The notes under the pieces: generated by a model | Told to the model about the DNA's origin: nothing | The model's database searches: none | Seen by the model: only the letters and a program-made list of their open reading frames with translations | NCBI GenBank assembly: GCA_023416195.1 | Contig: JAEZID010000422.1 | Location: 1 to 7,761, forward strand | Source of the DNA: Pseudomonadota bacterium | GTDB taxonomy: Bacteria; Pseudomonadota; Alphaproteobacteria; Azospirillales; Azospirillaceae | Length of the DNA: 7,761 bases | Direction: 5' to 3' | Position numbers and translations under genes: made by a program | Shown here: positions 1-6,878 of the stretch, piece by piece | Layout: each line of letters begins with the position of its first letter | Position numbering within the stretch: the first letter of the stretch is position 1

Positions 1-178
1 GAACCCCCACCGTCGGGGGGACCACCCCGCCCCCTCTACCACCAATTTGCGGGTAGCCGGCGCGACCCCGGTGGTGGGCGCAAAAAGTTCCTTGCCCCAA
101 AGCGATTGTCACCGTCGAGACCGCACCACTTCCGCATTGTCTTGAATATTCACCGGAGGCGGCCTTTCGAAAGCCAAG

Positions 179-194
179 TGGTATCGCGGATGCC
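179..194 (+). promoter_or_regulatory. Candidate sigma-54 (-24/-12) promoter
   Basis: The string TGGTATCGCGGATGCC has GG at 180-181 and GC at 192-193, the invariant ten-base spacing of RpoN promoters. It matches TGGYAY at the -24 side and TGC at the -12 side. The R of the -24 box and the first T and last W of the -12 box are mismatched. It lies in the leader about 230 bases before the wbaP start, which would give a 5' UTR of roughly 220 bases. I found no better sigma-70-like pair: TTGATA at 217-222 has no good -10 at the right distance. This is a single post-hoc motif match and could be chance. Confidence 0.25.
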
Positions 195-363
195 GAAGCG
201 AACCACCTGTGATTTGTTGATAAGCGCCAGCCTTTACCCTAATTCGTCCACAACGACAGGCGTCACTGCTTTCCGACCGCATTAGAGACACATGCGAACA
301 TTCAAAGACCGGCCGGAATACAGGACTGCAAAAAATCAAAGCTGATGAGAGAGCCGAATCCCG

Positions 364-382
364 CCCGGCGCCGCGCGCCGGG
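364..382 (+). promoter_or_regulatory. Perfect GC-rich hairpin in the wbaP leader
   Basis: CCCGGCGC (364-371) pairs perfectly with GCGCCGGG (375-382) around a three-base loop. It ends 44 bases before the chosen ATG. No T-run follows, so it is not a standard intrinsic terminator. If transcribed it would be a very stable 5' UTR structure, possibly affecting message stability or translation. It covers the first base of the GTG at 382, which argues against that codon as the translation start. Confidence 0.45.
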
Positions 383-426
383 TGCAGAGACGGTTGGCAT
401 TCCATTCGAACATAATGGGACCTGCG

Positions 427-1872
427 ATGAGCAAACTGGACCCCGAAGCGGTCATTGGTCTGGCCCCGGCGAAGAAGGCGGTGCTGCCGTCTCTGGCCCC
501 CGGCCTCCTGCTGGCTTTGTCCGATGGTTTCGTCCTGACGCTGCTCGGCTGGGCTCTCCTCCAGCTGTTCGGGCACGACCCGCTGTCGGCGGAGGCGGAC
601 CTGTCGCAACGCGCGCTGGTCACCGGCCTGATGCTGGTGCCCCTGGTCAAGTCGGTCTTCGGCATCTACGCGCTCGGCCGCTTCGACTACCTGGAGCGGA
701 CCCGCCGCACCTTCCAGGCGGCGCTGCTGTGCGGCGCGGTTCTGGCGGTGCCCTTCGTGGTCATGGACGGCTTCCGCTCCTTCTTCGTGGAGGCGGTGTC
801 GGTCGCCATTCTGGGCTTCGTCGCGACCTACGCCGCCGACCTGCTGCTGGTGCACGGGCTGATGGCGAGCGCGCTCAACTGGCGCACGCCGGTGGTGATC
901 GTCGGCGCCGGCCCGCAGGGTGCGGCCATCGCGGAGAAATTGCAGCGCCTGCCCTGGCTCGGCATGCGGCCGGTCTGCTTCTTCGACGACGACGACAGCC
1001 TGTGGCAGACCCGCGTGGCGAACCTGCCGGTGGTCGGCCCGACCGACCTGCTGTCCACCTCCCCCGCCTACGCCCAGCAGGCCCAGGCCGCCATCGTCGC
1101 CGACATCGGCCGGCACGGCGCGGAGCTGACCGATCTGGTCAAGAAGCTGCCCTTCCGCCAGGTCTACTGCCTGCTGGGCGAGGGCAACGTCAGTGCCGTG
1201 GACGCCACCTACCACAACCTGCACGGCTCGCTGGCGCTGCGCGTCTCGGTGCGTCCGCCGGTCAGCTACCTGCGCATCCGCCGGGCGCTGGACGTGGTGC
1301 TGTCGGCCATGCTGCTGATCGCGGTGGCGCCGCTGATGCTGGCCATCGCCGTGGCGATCAAGCTGGACAGCCCCGGCCCGGTCCTGTTCCGCCAGCAGCG
1401 CTGGGCCGGTGGCAAGCAGACCTTCGACCTGCTGAAGTTCCGGTCCATGCACATCAACGCGGAAGAGCATCTGCAACGCCTGCTGGAGAGCGACCCGCAG
1501 ATGCGCGAAGAGTACATGACCTACCACAAGCTGACGGTCGATCCGCGCATCACCCCCTTCGGCCGCTTCCTGCGCAAGACCAGCCTGGACGAGCTGCCGC
1601 AGCTGTGGAACATCCTGATGGGCGACATGAGCCTGATCGGCCCGCGCGCCTACATGCCCAAGGAACTGCCGGAGGTCGGCGCGTCGGCCGAGGTGATCGG
1701 CTCCGTCCGTCCGGGCCTGACCGGCTACTGGCAGGTGTCGGGGCGCCACCGCACCACCTTCCAGGAGCGCGTCGCGATGGACGTCTTCTACGTCCGCAAC
1801 TGCGGCCTGCTGTTCGACTTCTACATCCTGTGCAAGACCGCGCTGATCGTCCTGCGGGGCGAAGGGTCCTGA
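427..1872 (+). CDS. wbaP: Undecaprenyl-phosphate hexose-1-phosphate transferase, WbaP type (initiating transferase)
   Basis: This inner-membrane enzyme transfers a hexose-1-phosphate (galactose-1-P in the named family, sometimes glucose-1-P) from UDP-sugar to undecaprenyl phosphate, the first step of repeat-unit assembly. At 481 residues it has the full WbaP layout. Four hydrophobic segments lie at about 23-48, 63-83, 97-115 and 119-142. A soluble middle domain with a Rossmann-like GAGPQG (160-165) follows, then a membrane helix with a central proline at 289-311 (P302) and the bacterial sugar transferase domain to the end. Visible signatures are SPGPVLFRQ (from 315), LLKFRSM, SLDELPQLWN with the likely catalytic Asp-Glu pair D388/E389, and RPGLTGYWQVSGR from 428. 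The ATG at 427 is chosen because GGGA at 417-420 is well spaced; GTG 382 and ATG 415 are in frame but lack a ribosome site. Family is certain; the sugar is not. Confidence 0.93.
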   Translation: MSKLDPEAVIGLAPAKKAVLPSLAPGLLLALSDGFVLTLLGWALLQLFGHDPLSAEADLSQRALVTGLMLVPLVKSVFGIYALGRFDYLERTRRTFQAALLCGAVLAVPFVVMDGFRSFFVEAVSVAILGFVATYAADLLLVHGLMASALNWRTPVVIVGAGPQGAAIAEKLQRLPWLGMRPVCFFDDDDSLWQTRVANLPVVGPTDLLSTSPAYAQQAQAAIVADIGRHGAELTDLVKKLPFRQVYCLLGEGNVSAVDATYHNLHGSLALRVSVRPPVSYLRIRRALDVVLSAMLLIAVAPLMLAIAVAIKLDSPGPVLFRQQRWAGGKQTFDLLKFRSMHINAEEHLQRLLESDPQMREEYMTYHKLTVDPRITPFGRFLRKTSLDELPQLWNILMGDMSLIGPRAYMPKELPEVGASAEVIGSVRPGLTGYWQVSGRHRTTFQERVAMDVFYVRNCGLLFDFYILCKTALIVLRGEGS

Positions 1873-1883
1873 GGCCCGACGCG

Positions 1884-1925
1884 AAAGCCCCCCTCCCGGT
1901 TCCGCCGGGAGGGGGCTTTTCGTTT
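1884..1925 (+). terminator. Strong intrinsic terminator after wbaP
   Basis: The left arm 1884-1899 and right arm 1905-1919 pair through an 11-bp GC-rich stem around a five-base loop (1900-1904). After one bulged C at 1888, four more pairs (G-C and three A-T) extend it. The right arm runs into TTTT, then CG, then TTTTT. The structure begins 11 bases after the TGA, so it should end the wbaP transcript and separate it from the downstream group. There is no comparable T-run in the opposite direction. Confidence 0.92.
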
Positions 1926-2138
1926 TTGCGTGTTGCTGCGGCGCGAAAAGCGCTCGGCCCGTAGGGAGAGCCGGGCGAGCCGGGGCTACCCCGACGGGAT
2001 GGCGGCTCCTTCGGTTCTAATGCGTCCGCTCGGCTACTCGGCGGGGGCTCGGGGAGGCATCTTCACAGCACGCGGCAGAGTGCGCCCCCAGGGGCGGACC
2101 ATGCCGTTTCAGCCCTTTTCACCGGGACGGCGGCCCTT
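1926..2138. promoter_or_regulatory. Intergenic region with presumed promoter of the polymerase-glycosyltransferase operon
   Basis: This stretch lies between the terminator and the next start and has no plausible gene. The downstream group needs a promoter here if the terminator is efficient. The best -10-like hexamer is TCTAAT at 2016-2021 (five of six match to TATAAT). Its only -35-like partner is a poor CCGACG at 1991-1996 with a 19-base spacer, so I do not assign the promoter exactly. Other structure: a direct repeat of GAGCCGGG at 1968-1975 and 1977-1984, and a small hairpin CGCCC/GGGCG at 2083-2096 that could lie in the 5' UTR of the polymerase gene. Confidence 0.35.
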
Positions 2139-3443
2139 ATGAAAGTCCTCGAAGTTCTGGAAAAGAGCATCACCGTCTTCTGCATCATGTCGTTCGGCGG
2201 CTCGATGCTGCCGGCGCTGCTGACCGGCGGCGACCCCGCCAACCCCGATGCGCCCGGCGCGCTGATGTACTTCATGGCCGTCTACGTGCTGATCCTGGCG
2301 CTGATCGCGATGCGGCCCAGCCTGGCGTTGCGCATCCCGACGGCCAGCCCGGCGCTGTCGATGATCGTGGTGCTGACCTTCCTGTCCGCCATCTGGTCGC
2401 TGTACCCGGACGCCACGCTGCGCCGGTCGGTGGCCTTCCTGTTCACCACCCTGTTCGGCCTGTATCTGGCGCTGCGCTACACGTTCCCGGAAATCATCCG
2501 GATGATCGCGACGGGGCTGTCGATCCTGCTGGTGATGTCCTTCGTCGTGGTCTTCGCGGTGCCGTCCATCGGCCTGGACTCCCACATGCACGTCGGCGCC
2601 TGGAAGGGCATCTTCTGGCAGAAGAACGTCACCGGCCGCATGATGGTCTGGCTGGTCCTGTGCCTGCTGTGGCTCGACTGGATGCGCGAGGGCAAGCGGT
2701 GGCTGGTGCGCTCGCTGCTGCTGGGCGCGCTGCTGCTGATCGTGATGAGCCGGTCGGGCACGGGCCTGATCACCTCGATCCTGGTCGCCAGCGTCCTGTT
2801 CGTCACCAGCTTCGTGCGCGGCGACATCCGCCGCTTCGCGCCGGGCATGGCCTTCATCGGCGCGGTCGCGGTGATCGCCGCCATCGGCGGCGCCACCTTC
2901 TGGCACGACATCCTCTACATGCTGGGCCGCGACCCGACCCTGACCGGCCGCACGGTGCTGTGGGAACACACGCTGAACTCGATCCAGGACCGCTTCCTGC
3001 TCGGCTACGGCTACGGCGCCTACTGGTTCGGCGCCTACGGTCCGGGATCGATGTTCATCCACGGCTGGGGCATCGACTCCGCGCACAACGGCTGGATCGA
3101 GGTGTGGCTGGACCTGGGCCTGCCCGGCGTCATCCTGATCGGCATGATCCTCGGCCGCGTGCTGATCCAGGGCTTCCTCGCCAACCGCTACGCGGCGAAC
3201 CGCGGCGAGCCGGCCTGGATCTTCACCCTGGGCTGCGCGCTCCTGCTGATCTCGATCTCCGAGAGCGTGTTCATGGAGCGCCACTCGATGAACTGGATCG
3301 TGCTGGTGATCGCCGTCACGCGCCTCGTCCAGCGCAGCCGCATGCTGCGCCTGCACGCCCGCCACATGCAGGCCCAGAGGCACGCACAGATGCAGGCCCA
3401 GGCGCCGCGTCCGGTCTTCGCCGGCGCGGGCCGGGCACCCTGA
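2139..3443 (+). CDS. O-antigen ligase/polymerase family membrane protein, ExoQ/Wzy-like polysaccharide polymerase
   Basis: This is a 434-residue multi-pass inner-membrane protein, probably the polymerase that joins lipid-linked repeat units on the periplasmic side. It resembles the ExoQ (succinoglycan polymerase) branch of the O-antigen ligase/Wzy superfamily. About ten hydrophobic segments are visible, for example around 41-58, 74-88, 97-113, 123-142, 166-180, 189-203, 208-225, 236-252, 329-346 and 360-375. Family-like soluble motifs are WKGIFWQKNVTG (155-166), MSRSGTG (203-209), RDPTLTGRT (264-272) ahead of the large loop, and SAHNGWIEVWLDLGLPG (314-330). The C-terminal tail after about 400 is rich in Gln, His and Met. 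The ATG has GGGA at 2124-2127 as a modest ribosome site. It opens the second transcription unit, 63 bases before the GT2 start. A ligase role is possible, but a polymerase fits the neighbourhood better. Confidence 0.87.
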   Translation: MKVLEVLEKSITVFCIMSFGGSMLPALLTGGDPANPDAPGALMYFMAVYVLILALIAMRPSLALRIPTASPALSMIVVLTFLSAIWSLYPDATLRRSVAFLFTTLFGLYLALRYTFPEIIRMIATGLSILLVMSFVVVFAVPSIGLDSHMHVGAWKGIFWQKNVTGRMMVWLVLCLLWLDWMREGKRWLVRSLLLGALLLIVMSRSGTGLITSILVASVLFVTSFVRGDIRRFAPGMAFIGAVAVIAAIGGATFWHDILYMLGRDPTLTGRTVLWEHTLNSIQDRFLLGYGYGAYWFGAYGPGSMFIHGWGIDSAHNGWIEVWLDLGLPGVILIGMILGRVLIQGFLANRYAANRGEPAWIFTLGCALLLISISESVFMERHSMNWIVLVIAVTRLVQRSRMLRLHARHMQAQRHAQMQAQAPRPVFAGAGRAP

Positions 3444-3492
3444 TTGTCGAACCACGCATTTCCGCCGGCATTCCGCCCAATTCCCGTCGCGA

Positions 3493-3498
3493 CAGAAG
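3493..3498 (+). promoter_or_regulatory. Shine-Dalgarno that sets the GT2 gene start
   Basis: AGAAGG sits eight bases before the ATG at 3507. The frame is open back to a TTG at 3444 directly after the polymerase stop codon, but that TTG has no ribosome site and the extra 21 residues precede the normal GT2 N-terminus. Confidence 0.8.
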
Positions 3499-3506
3499 GC
3501 ATTGTC

Positions 3507-4439
3507 ATGACGTCTTCGCAAGAGATGGTCACAGTCGTCATTCCGACGCGCAACCGGCCCGACATGGTGATGCGGGCGGTGCAGAGCGCGTTGGCGCAAA
3601 CCCACAAGGCCCTGGAGGTGGTCGTCGTCATCGACGGCCCCGACCCGGCCACCTCGGCGCACCTCGCCGGCGTCAGCGATCCCCGGCTGACGGTGATCGC
3701 GCTGGAGCAGAACCGCGGCGCCGCCGGCGCCCGCAACCTCGGCGTGGAGCGCGCCAAGGGCGATTGGATCGCCTTCCTCGACGACGACGACGAGTGGATG
3801 GAGGAGAAGATCGCACTTCAGATGGCCGCCCGCCCGCCCGGCGTGCGCTACCCGATCATGAGCTGCCGGTGCAAGGTGGTGACCGCGCGCGGCGATTTCG
3901 CCTGGCCGCGCCGGCTGGCCGGCCCGCGCGACGCCATCGGCGACTACCTGTTCGTCCGGCGCGGCCTGTTCAAGGGCGAGACCTTCGCGCCGACCACCAC
4001 GCTGCTGGCGCCCAAGGCGCTGCTGCTGCGCAACCCGATCCCGAAGTCGCCCTTCGACGACTGGGAGTGGCTGATCACCTGCGGCCGGGTCGATGGCTGC
4101 GCCCTGGTCACCGTGCCGGAGGTTCTGGCCATCCATTACACCGAGAACAACCGCATCACCCTGTCCACCTGCCACAACATCGACCTGGCGCTGGACTGGG
4201 CGGAGTCGATGCGCCCGCTGCTGTCCCCGCGCGCCTACGCCAGCCTGCTGCTGCAAGCGACCGGCGGCGAGCAGGCGGCGCGGACCCCGGCGGTGCGCCG
4301 GCGCATCCTGGCGGCCGCCCTGCGCGACGGGGCGCCGACCCCGATCGCGCTGGCGACCTTCCTGATGCATTCGCTGATGCCCGTCGGCCTGCGGCGCCGG
4401 CTGCGTCAGGCCATTTTCTCCGCTCCCGGCACAGCTTGA
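3507..4439 (+). CDS. Family 2 glycosyltransferase (GT-A fold)
   Basis: This is a 310-residue cytoplasmic or membrane-associated inverting glycosyltransferase that likely adds one sugar from a nucleotide sugar to the growing lipid-linked repeat unit. The GT2 domain starts at once with VTVVIPTRNRP (8-18). It continues with VVVVIDGPD (38-46), EQNRGAAGARNLGVERAKG (67-85) and the metal-binding acidic cluster LDDDDEW (91-97), which contains the DxD motif. DDWEW at 184-188 is in the place of the conserved acidic (general base/acceptor) motif. There are no transmembrane segments; the C-terminal third (about 225-310) is helical-looking and basic at the end, typical of small EPS GT2 enzymes. The start is set by AGAAGG. 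The stop codon overlaps the ribosome site of the next gene, so translation is likely coupled. Donor, acceptor and linkage cannot be predicted. Confidence 0.92.
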   Translation: MTSSQEMVTVVIPTRNRPDMVMRAVQSALAQTHKALEVVVVIDGPDPATSAHLAGVSDPRLTVIALEQNRGAAGARNLGVERAKGDWIAFLDDDDEWMEEKIALQMAARPPGVRYPIMSCRCKVVTARGDFAWPRRLAGPRDAIGDYLFVRRGLFKGETFAPTTTLLAPKALLLRNPIPKSPFDDWEWLITCGRVDGCALVTVPEVLAIHYTENNRITLSTCHNIDLALDWAESMRPLLSPRAYASLLLQATGGEQAARTPAVRRRILAAALRDGAPTPIALATFLMHSLMPVGLRRRLRQAIFSAPGTA

Positions 4440-4442
4440 GGA
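4439..4442 (+). promoter_or_regulatory. Shine-Dalgarno of the first GT4 gene, overlapping the GT2 stop
   Basis: AGGA begins at the last base of the GT2 TGA stop and lies ten bases before the ATG at 4453. It supports that ATG over the in-frame TTG at 4444, which would be only one base away from the site. The overlap suggests that ribosomes finishing GT2 re-initiate here. Confidence 0.65.
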
Positions 4443-4452
4443 ATTGGGGTCC

Positions 4453-5643
4453 ATGACGAAGAATCGATCCCGAACCTGTGTCGTCTTTGCGACCCCCGGC
4501 GCCCTCGACGGCGGCGGCGGCATCGGGCGGATGACCGGATACATCGTCGATCAGTTCAGCGCCTCGCCCACCGCGCCCGACACCGTCGTGCTGGACACGC
4601 GGGGCGGCGGCAGCGTGCTGATGTCGCCCTTCTACCTGACGGCGACGCTGGCGCGGCTGGCCGCGCTGCTGCTGCGCGGCAAGGCGTCGATCGTCCACAT
4701 CAACGTGTCGGAGCAGGGAAGCTTCTGGCGCAAGGCGGCGGTGCAGGTCCTGGCCGACCTGTTCTCCTGCCCGACCGTGGTGCATCTGCACGGCGCCACC
4801 TTCGTGGAGTATTTCCAGAAGAACGCCCTGTCCCGCTTCATCTGCCGCTGGCTGTTCAACCATTGCGAGGTCGCCGTCGTGCTGGGCGAGAGCTGGCGCG
4901 ACTTCCTGGTGCAGACGGTCGGCACCGACCCGCACAAGGTCCGCGTCCTCTACAACGCCGTGCCGGACATCGGCGCCGACCTGCCGGTGCGCGAGGCGCC
5001 GCCCGCCGGGGCGGTGGTGTCGCTGCTGGTGCTCGCCAACCTGTCGGAGCGCAAGGGCATCGGCACGATGCTGCGCGCCTGCCGGCTGCTGAAGCAGCAG
5101 GGCTTCCGCTTCCGCGTCACCATCGGCGGCGGCGGCGACGTCGAGGGCTACCGCGAACTGGCGGAGTCGCTGGGCGTGGCGGAAGAGTGCAGCTTCCTCG
5201 GCTGGGTGTCGCGCGAACAGGCGCACGGCTTCATCCGCTCGCACGACCTGCTGCTGCTGCCCTCGACTCACGAAGGGCTGCCGATGGTGATTCTGGAGGC
5301 GCTGTCGGCCGGCCTGCCGGTGGTGACCACGCCCGTGGGCTCCATCCCCGAGGTTCTGACCGACCGGGAGACCGCCCGCATCATCCCGGTCAACGACGCC
5401 GAGGCCCTGGCCGACGCCGTCGCCGACCTCGCCCGGCATCCGGCGCTCTACGCGCGCCTGTCGGAGGAAGGGCGGCGCCTGTTCCTGGAGAAGTTCGTTA
5501 TCGAGGCCTACGGGCGCAGCCTTCAGGAACTCTACGTCGAACTGGACCGGCCGCGCGCGGCGCGGCAGGCGCGTCCGGCGCATGTCGCCGAACCGCCCGC
5601 CGCGACCGTCAAGCCGTCGCTCACCCGCGCCAGCCGCCAATAA
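4453..5643 (+). CDS. Family 4 glycosyltransferase (GT-B fold), first of a tandem pair
   Basis: This is a 396-residue retaining glycosyltransferase, probably extending the lipid-linked repeat unit on the cytoplasmic face. The N-terminal half carries a glycine-rich loop LDGGGGIGRM (18-27), a hydrophobic, probably membrane-touching stretch (about 57-75), VVHLHG (109-114) and VLGESWRDF (143-151). The C-terminal Rossmann half has LANLSERKGIGTM (194-206), the diphosphate-binding glycine run TIGGGG (223-228), and the GT4 E-x7-E motif HEGLPMVILEA with E274 and E282, followed by GLPVVTTPVGSIPEV. A basic, proline- and alanine-rich tail of about 30 residues after 366 looks disordered. The gene is 13 bases after the GT2 stop and 17 bases before its paralogue. 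Family is certain; sugar and linkage are unknown. Confidence 0.94.
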   Translation: MTKNRSRTCVVFATPGALDGGGGIGRMTGYIVDQFSASPTAPDTVVLDTRGGGSVLMSPFYLTATLARLAALLLRGKASIVHINVSEQGSFWRKAAVQVLADLFSCPTVVHLHGATFVEYFQKNALSRFICRWLFNHCEVAVVLGESWRDFLVQTVGTDPHKVRVLYNAVPDIGADLPVREAPPAGAVVSLLVLANLSERKGIGTMLRACRLLKQQGFRFRVTIGGGGDVEGYRELAESLGVAEECSFLGWVSREQAHGFIRSHDLLLLPSTHEGLPMVILEALSAGLPVVTTPVGSIPEVLTDRETARIIPVNDAEALADAVADLARHPALYARLSEEGRRLFLEKFVIEAYGRSLQELYVELDRPRAARQARPAHVAEPPAATVKPSLTRASRQ

Positions 5644-5650
5644 AAGAAGC

Positions 5651-5655
5651 AGGAG
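5651..5655 (+). promoter_or_regulatory. Shine-Dalgarno of the second GT4 gene
   Basis: AGGAG lies five bases before the ATG at 5661. The reading frame is open far upstream through the previous gene, so this site is what fixes the start. The homology with the preceding GT4 also begins just after this ATG. Confidence 0.85.
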
Positions 5656-5660
5656 AAGAC

Positions 5661-6818
5661 ATGATCTACATCGTCTCGCCCGGCGGCACCCGCGAGAAGG
5701 GAGGCATGGGACGGATCGTGGACAACTTCACGACCGACCTGCGGCACAACAGTCCCGACGTCCAGTTCCGGGTGATCGACACCTACGGCCCCAACGCCCG
5801 CTTCTTCCTGATGCCCTTCTATTTCCTGGCCGCCGTGCTGCGGCTGGGCGTCTGCTTCGCCGGCGGCAAGGCCCAGCTGGTGCACATCCACATGGCCGAA
5901 TACGGCAGCGTGCTGCGCAAGGGCATCCTGATCGGGCTGGCCTCGCTGTTCCGGGTGCCGGTCATCCTGCACCTGCACGGCGGACGCTTCCCCAAGCATT
6001 ACGCCGACGCCCACCCCGCCTCGCGCTGGGCGATCCGCCAGATGATCGCGCGGACCAGCGAGATCGTCGTGCTGGGCGAATACTGGCGCGACTGGGTGAT
6101 GGAGACCTTCGGCGAGTCCGCCCGCCGCGTCACGCTGCTGCACAACGCCGTGCCGGGTCCCGACGCGCTGCCCACGCGCATCGACGCCGGGCCGGTGCGC
6201 CTGCTGTTCCTCGGCCGCCTGATCAAGCTGAAGGGCATCGACGTGCTGCTCGACGCGCTGGCGTCGGAGACCTGCCGGACCAAGTCCTGGCAGCTGACCA
6301 TCGCCGGCGACGGCGACCTGGAGACCTACCGCGCCCAGGCCAGGGCGCTGGGCATCGCCGACCGCGTCCGCTTCACCGGCTGGCTCGACCAGGACGGCTG
6401 CCGGCGGGAGCTGGTGCAGGCCCAGGTTCTGGTCCAGCCCTCGATGTTCGAGGGGCTGCCCATGTCGGTTCTGGAGGCGATGGCGCACGGGCTGACCATC
6501 GTCGCCACCCCGGTCGGCAGCGTCGGCGACGCCATCGCCCAGGGCGAAACCGGCCTGCTGGTCCCGCCGGGCGACCGCGAGGCGCTGGCCGAGGCGCTGG
6601 CCCGCGTGATCGACGCGCCGGACCTGCGCCGGCAGCTGGGCGCCGGCGCCCGCGCCCGCTTCCAGCGGCAGTTCGACATCGCTGTCTACCGCGAGCGGAT
6701 CATCGAGATTTACCGGCGCAACGCCCGCGTCTGGCAGGCCGAGGCGGCCCCGGCGGCGGCCGCCCATTCCGCCACGAGCGGCGCCTCCATCGGGGCGCGC
6801 AGCGCGCGGTCGGGCTGA
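5661..6818 (+). CDS. Family 4 glycosyltransferase (GT-B fold), second of a tandem pair
   Basis: This is a 385-residue retaining glycosyltransferase, the evident paralogue of the gene just upstream. Shared landmarks are a glycine-rich loop KGGMGRIVDNF (13-23), LMPFYFLAAVLRLG (50-63), GGKAQLVHIHMAEYGSVLRKG (from 68), VILHLHGGRF (101-110), VVLGEYWRDW (136-145), LHNAVPG (160-166) and LGRLIKLKGIDVLL (184-197). It also has TIAGDGD (213-219) and the E-x7-E motif FEGLPMSVLEA with E264 and E272, then TPVGSVGDAI. It presumably adds a different residue, or uses a different acceptor, from its twin. The C-terminal tail after about 358 is low-complexity Ala/Ser/Gly/Arg and probably disordered. The gene sits 60 bases before the deacetylase. 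Substrate is not predictable. Confidence 0.94.
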   Translation: MIYIVSPGGTREKGGMGRIVDNFTTDLRHNSPDVQFRVIDTYGPNARFFLMPFYFLAAVLRLGVCFAGGKAQLVHIHMAEYGSVLRKGILIGLASLFRVPVILHLHGGRFPKHYADAHPASRWAIRQMIARTSEIVVLGEYWRDWVMETFGESARRVTLLHNAVPGPDALPTRIDAGPVRLLFLGRLIKLKGIDVLLDALASETCRTKSWQLTIAGDGDLETYRAQARALGIADRVRFTGWLDQDGCRRELVQAQVLVQPSMFEGLPMSVLEAMAHGLTIVATPVGSVGDAIAQGETGLLVPPGDREALAEALARVIDAPDLRRQLGAGARARFQRQFDIAVYRERIIEIYRRNARVWQAEAAPAAAAHSATSGASIGARSARSG

Positions 6819-6862
6819 TCGCCTGCCCGATCCCCGCCCGATTTCGAAGCCGCCGAACATGA

Positions 6863-6868
6863 AGAGGA
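6863..6868 (+). promoter_or_regulatory. Shine-Dalgarno of the deacetylase gene
   Basis: AGAGGA lies ten bases before the ATG at 6879, slightly long but usable. It sits inside a seven-codon mini-frame (ATG 6859, TGA 6880-6882) whose stop overlaps the deacetylase start as ATGA. Confidence 0.55.
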
Positions 6869-6878
6869 CCGTTCGATC

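Larger units (their letters stand above)
1..426. other. Non-coding leader region upstream of the wbaP-type gene
   Basis: I see no convincing gene here. Frame +1 is open from the left edge to a TAG at 283-285, but its conceptual product is Pro/Arg/Ser-rich, has no recognisable domain and lacks the strong third-position G/C of the real genes. From about 80 to 350 the base composition is clearly less GC-rich than in the genes, as expected of a regulatory region. It contains two perfect 10-base palindromes (143-152 and 164-173), a sigma-54-like GG-N10-GC element (179-194) and a perfect 8-bp hairpin (364-382). A C5/G5 inverted repeat at 4-19 near the left edge has no T-run after it on the + strand. 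The end of an upstream gene is not visible. Confidence 0.6.

Noticed and set aside
4..19. C5/G5 inverted repeat at the left edge as a terminator
   Set aside because: The stem is short and is followed by C-rich rather than T-rich sequence; the opposite side is cut by the window edge, so no function can be assigned.
1..285. Frame +1 open from the left edge to TAG 283-285, possible end of an upstream gene
   Set aside because: Third positions lack the strong G/C bias of the neighbours, the product has no motif, and the stretch contains palindromes and lower GC typical of a regulatory region.
109..1749. Long open frame on the - strand (546 codons) opposite wbaP
   Set aside because: It is antisense to a clear WbaP gene. 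Its product is a His/Gln/Arg/Ala-rich string with no domain, typical of frames kept open by high GC content.
345..1964. Alternative + strand frame of 539 codons overlapping wbaP
   Set aside because: Product is Arg/Pro/Gly/Ala low-complexity sequence in another frame of wbaP, and it runs through the terminator.
2109..4544. 811-codon open frame on the - strand across the polymerase and GT2 genes
   Set aside because: Composition is dominated by Arg, Ala, His, Gln and Asp with no motif, and it spans two well-supported + genes. It is a GC-driven shadow.
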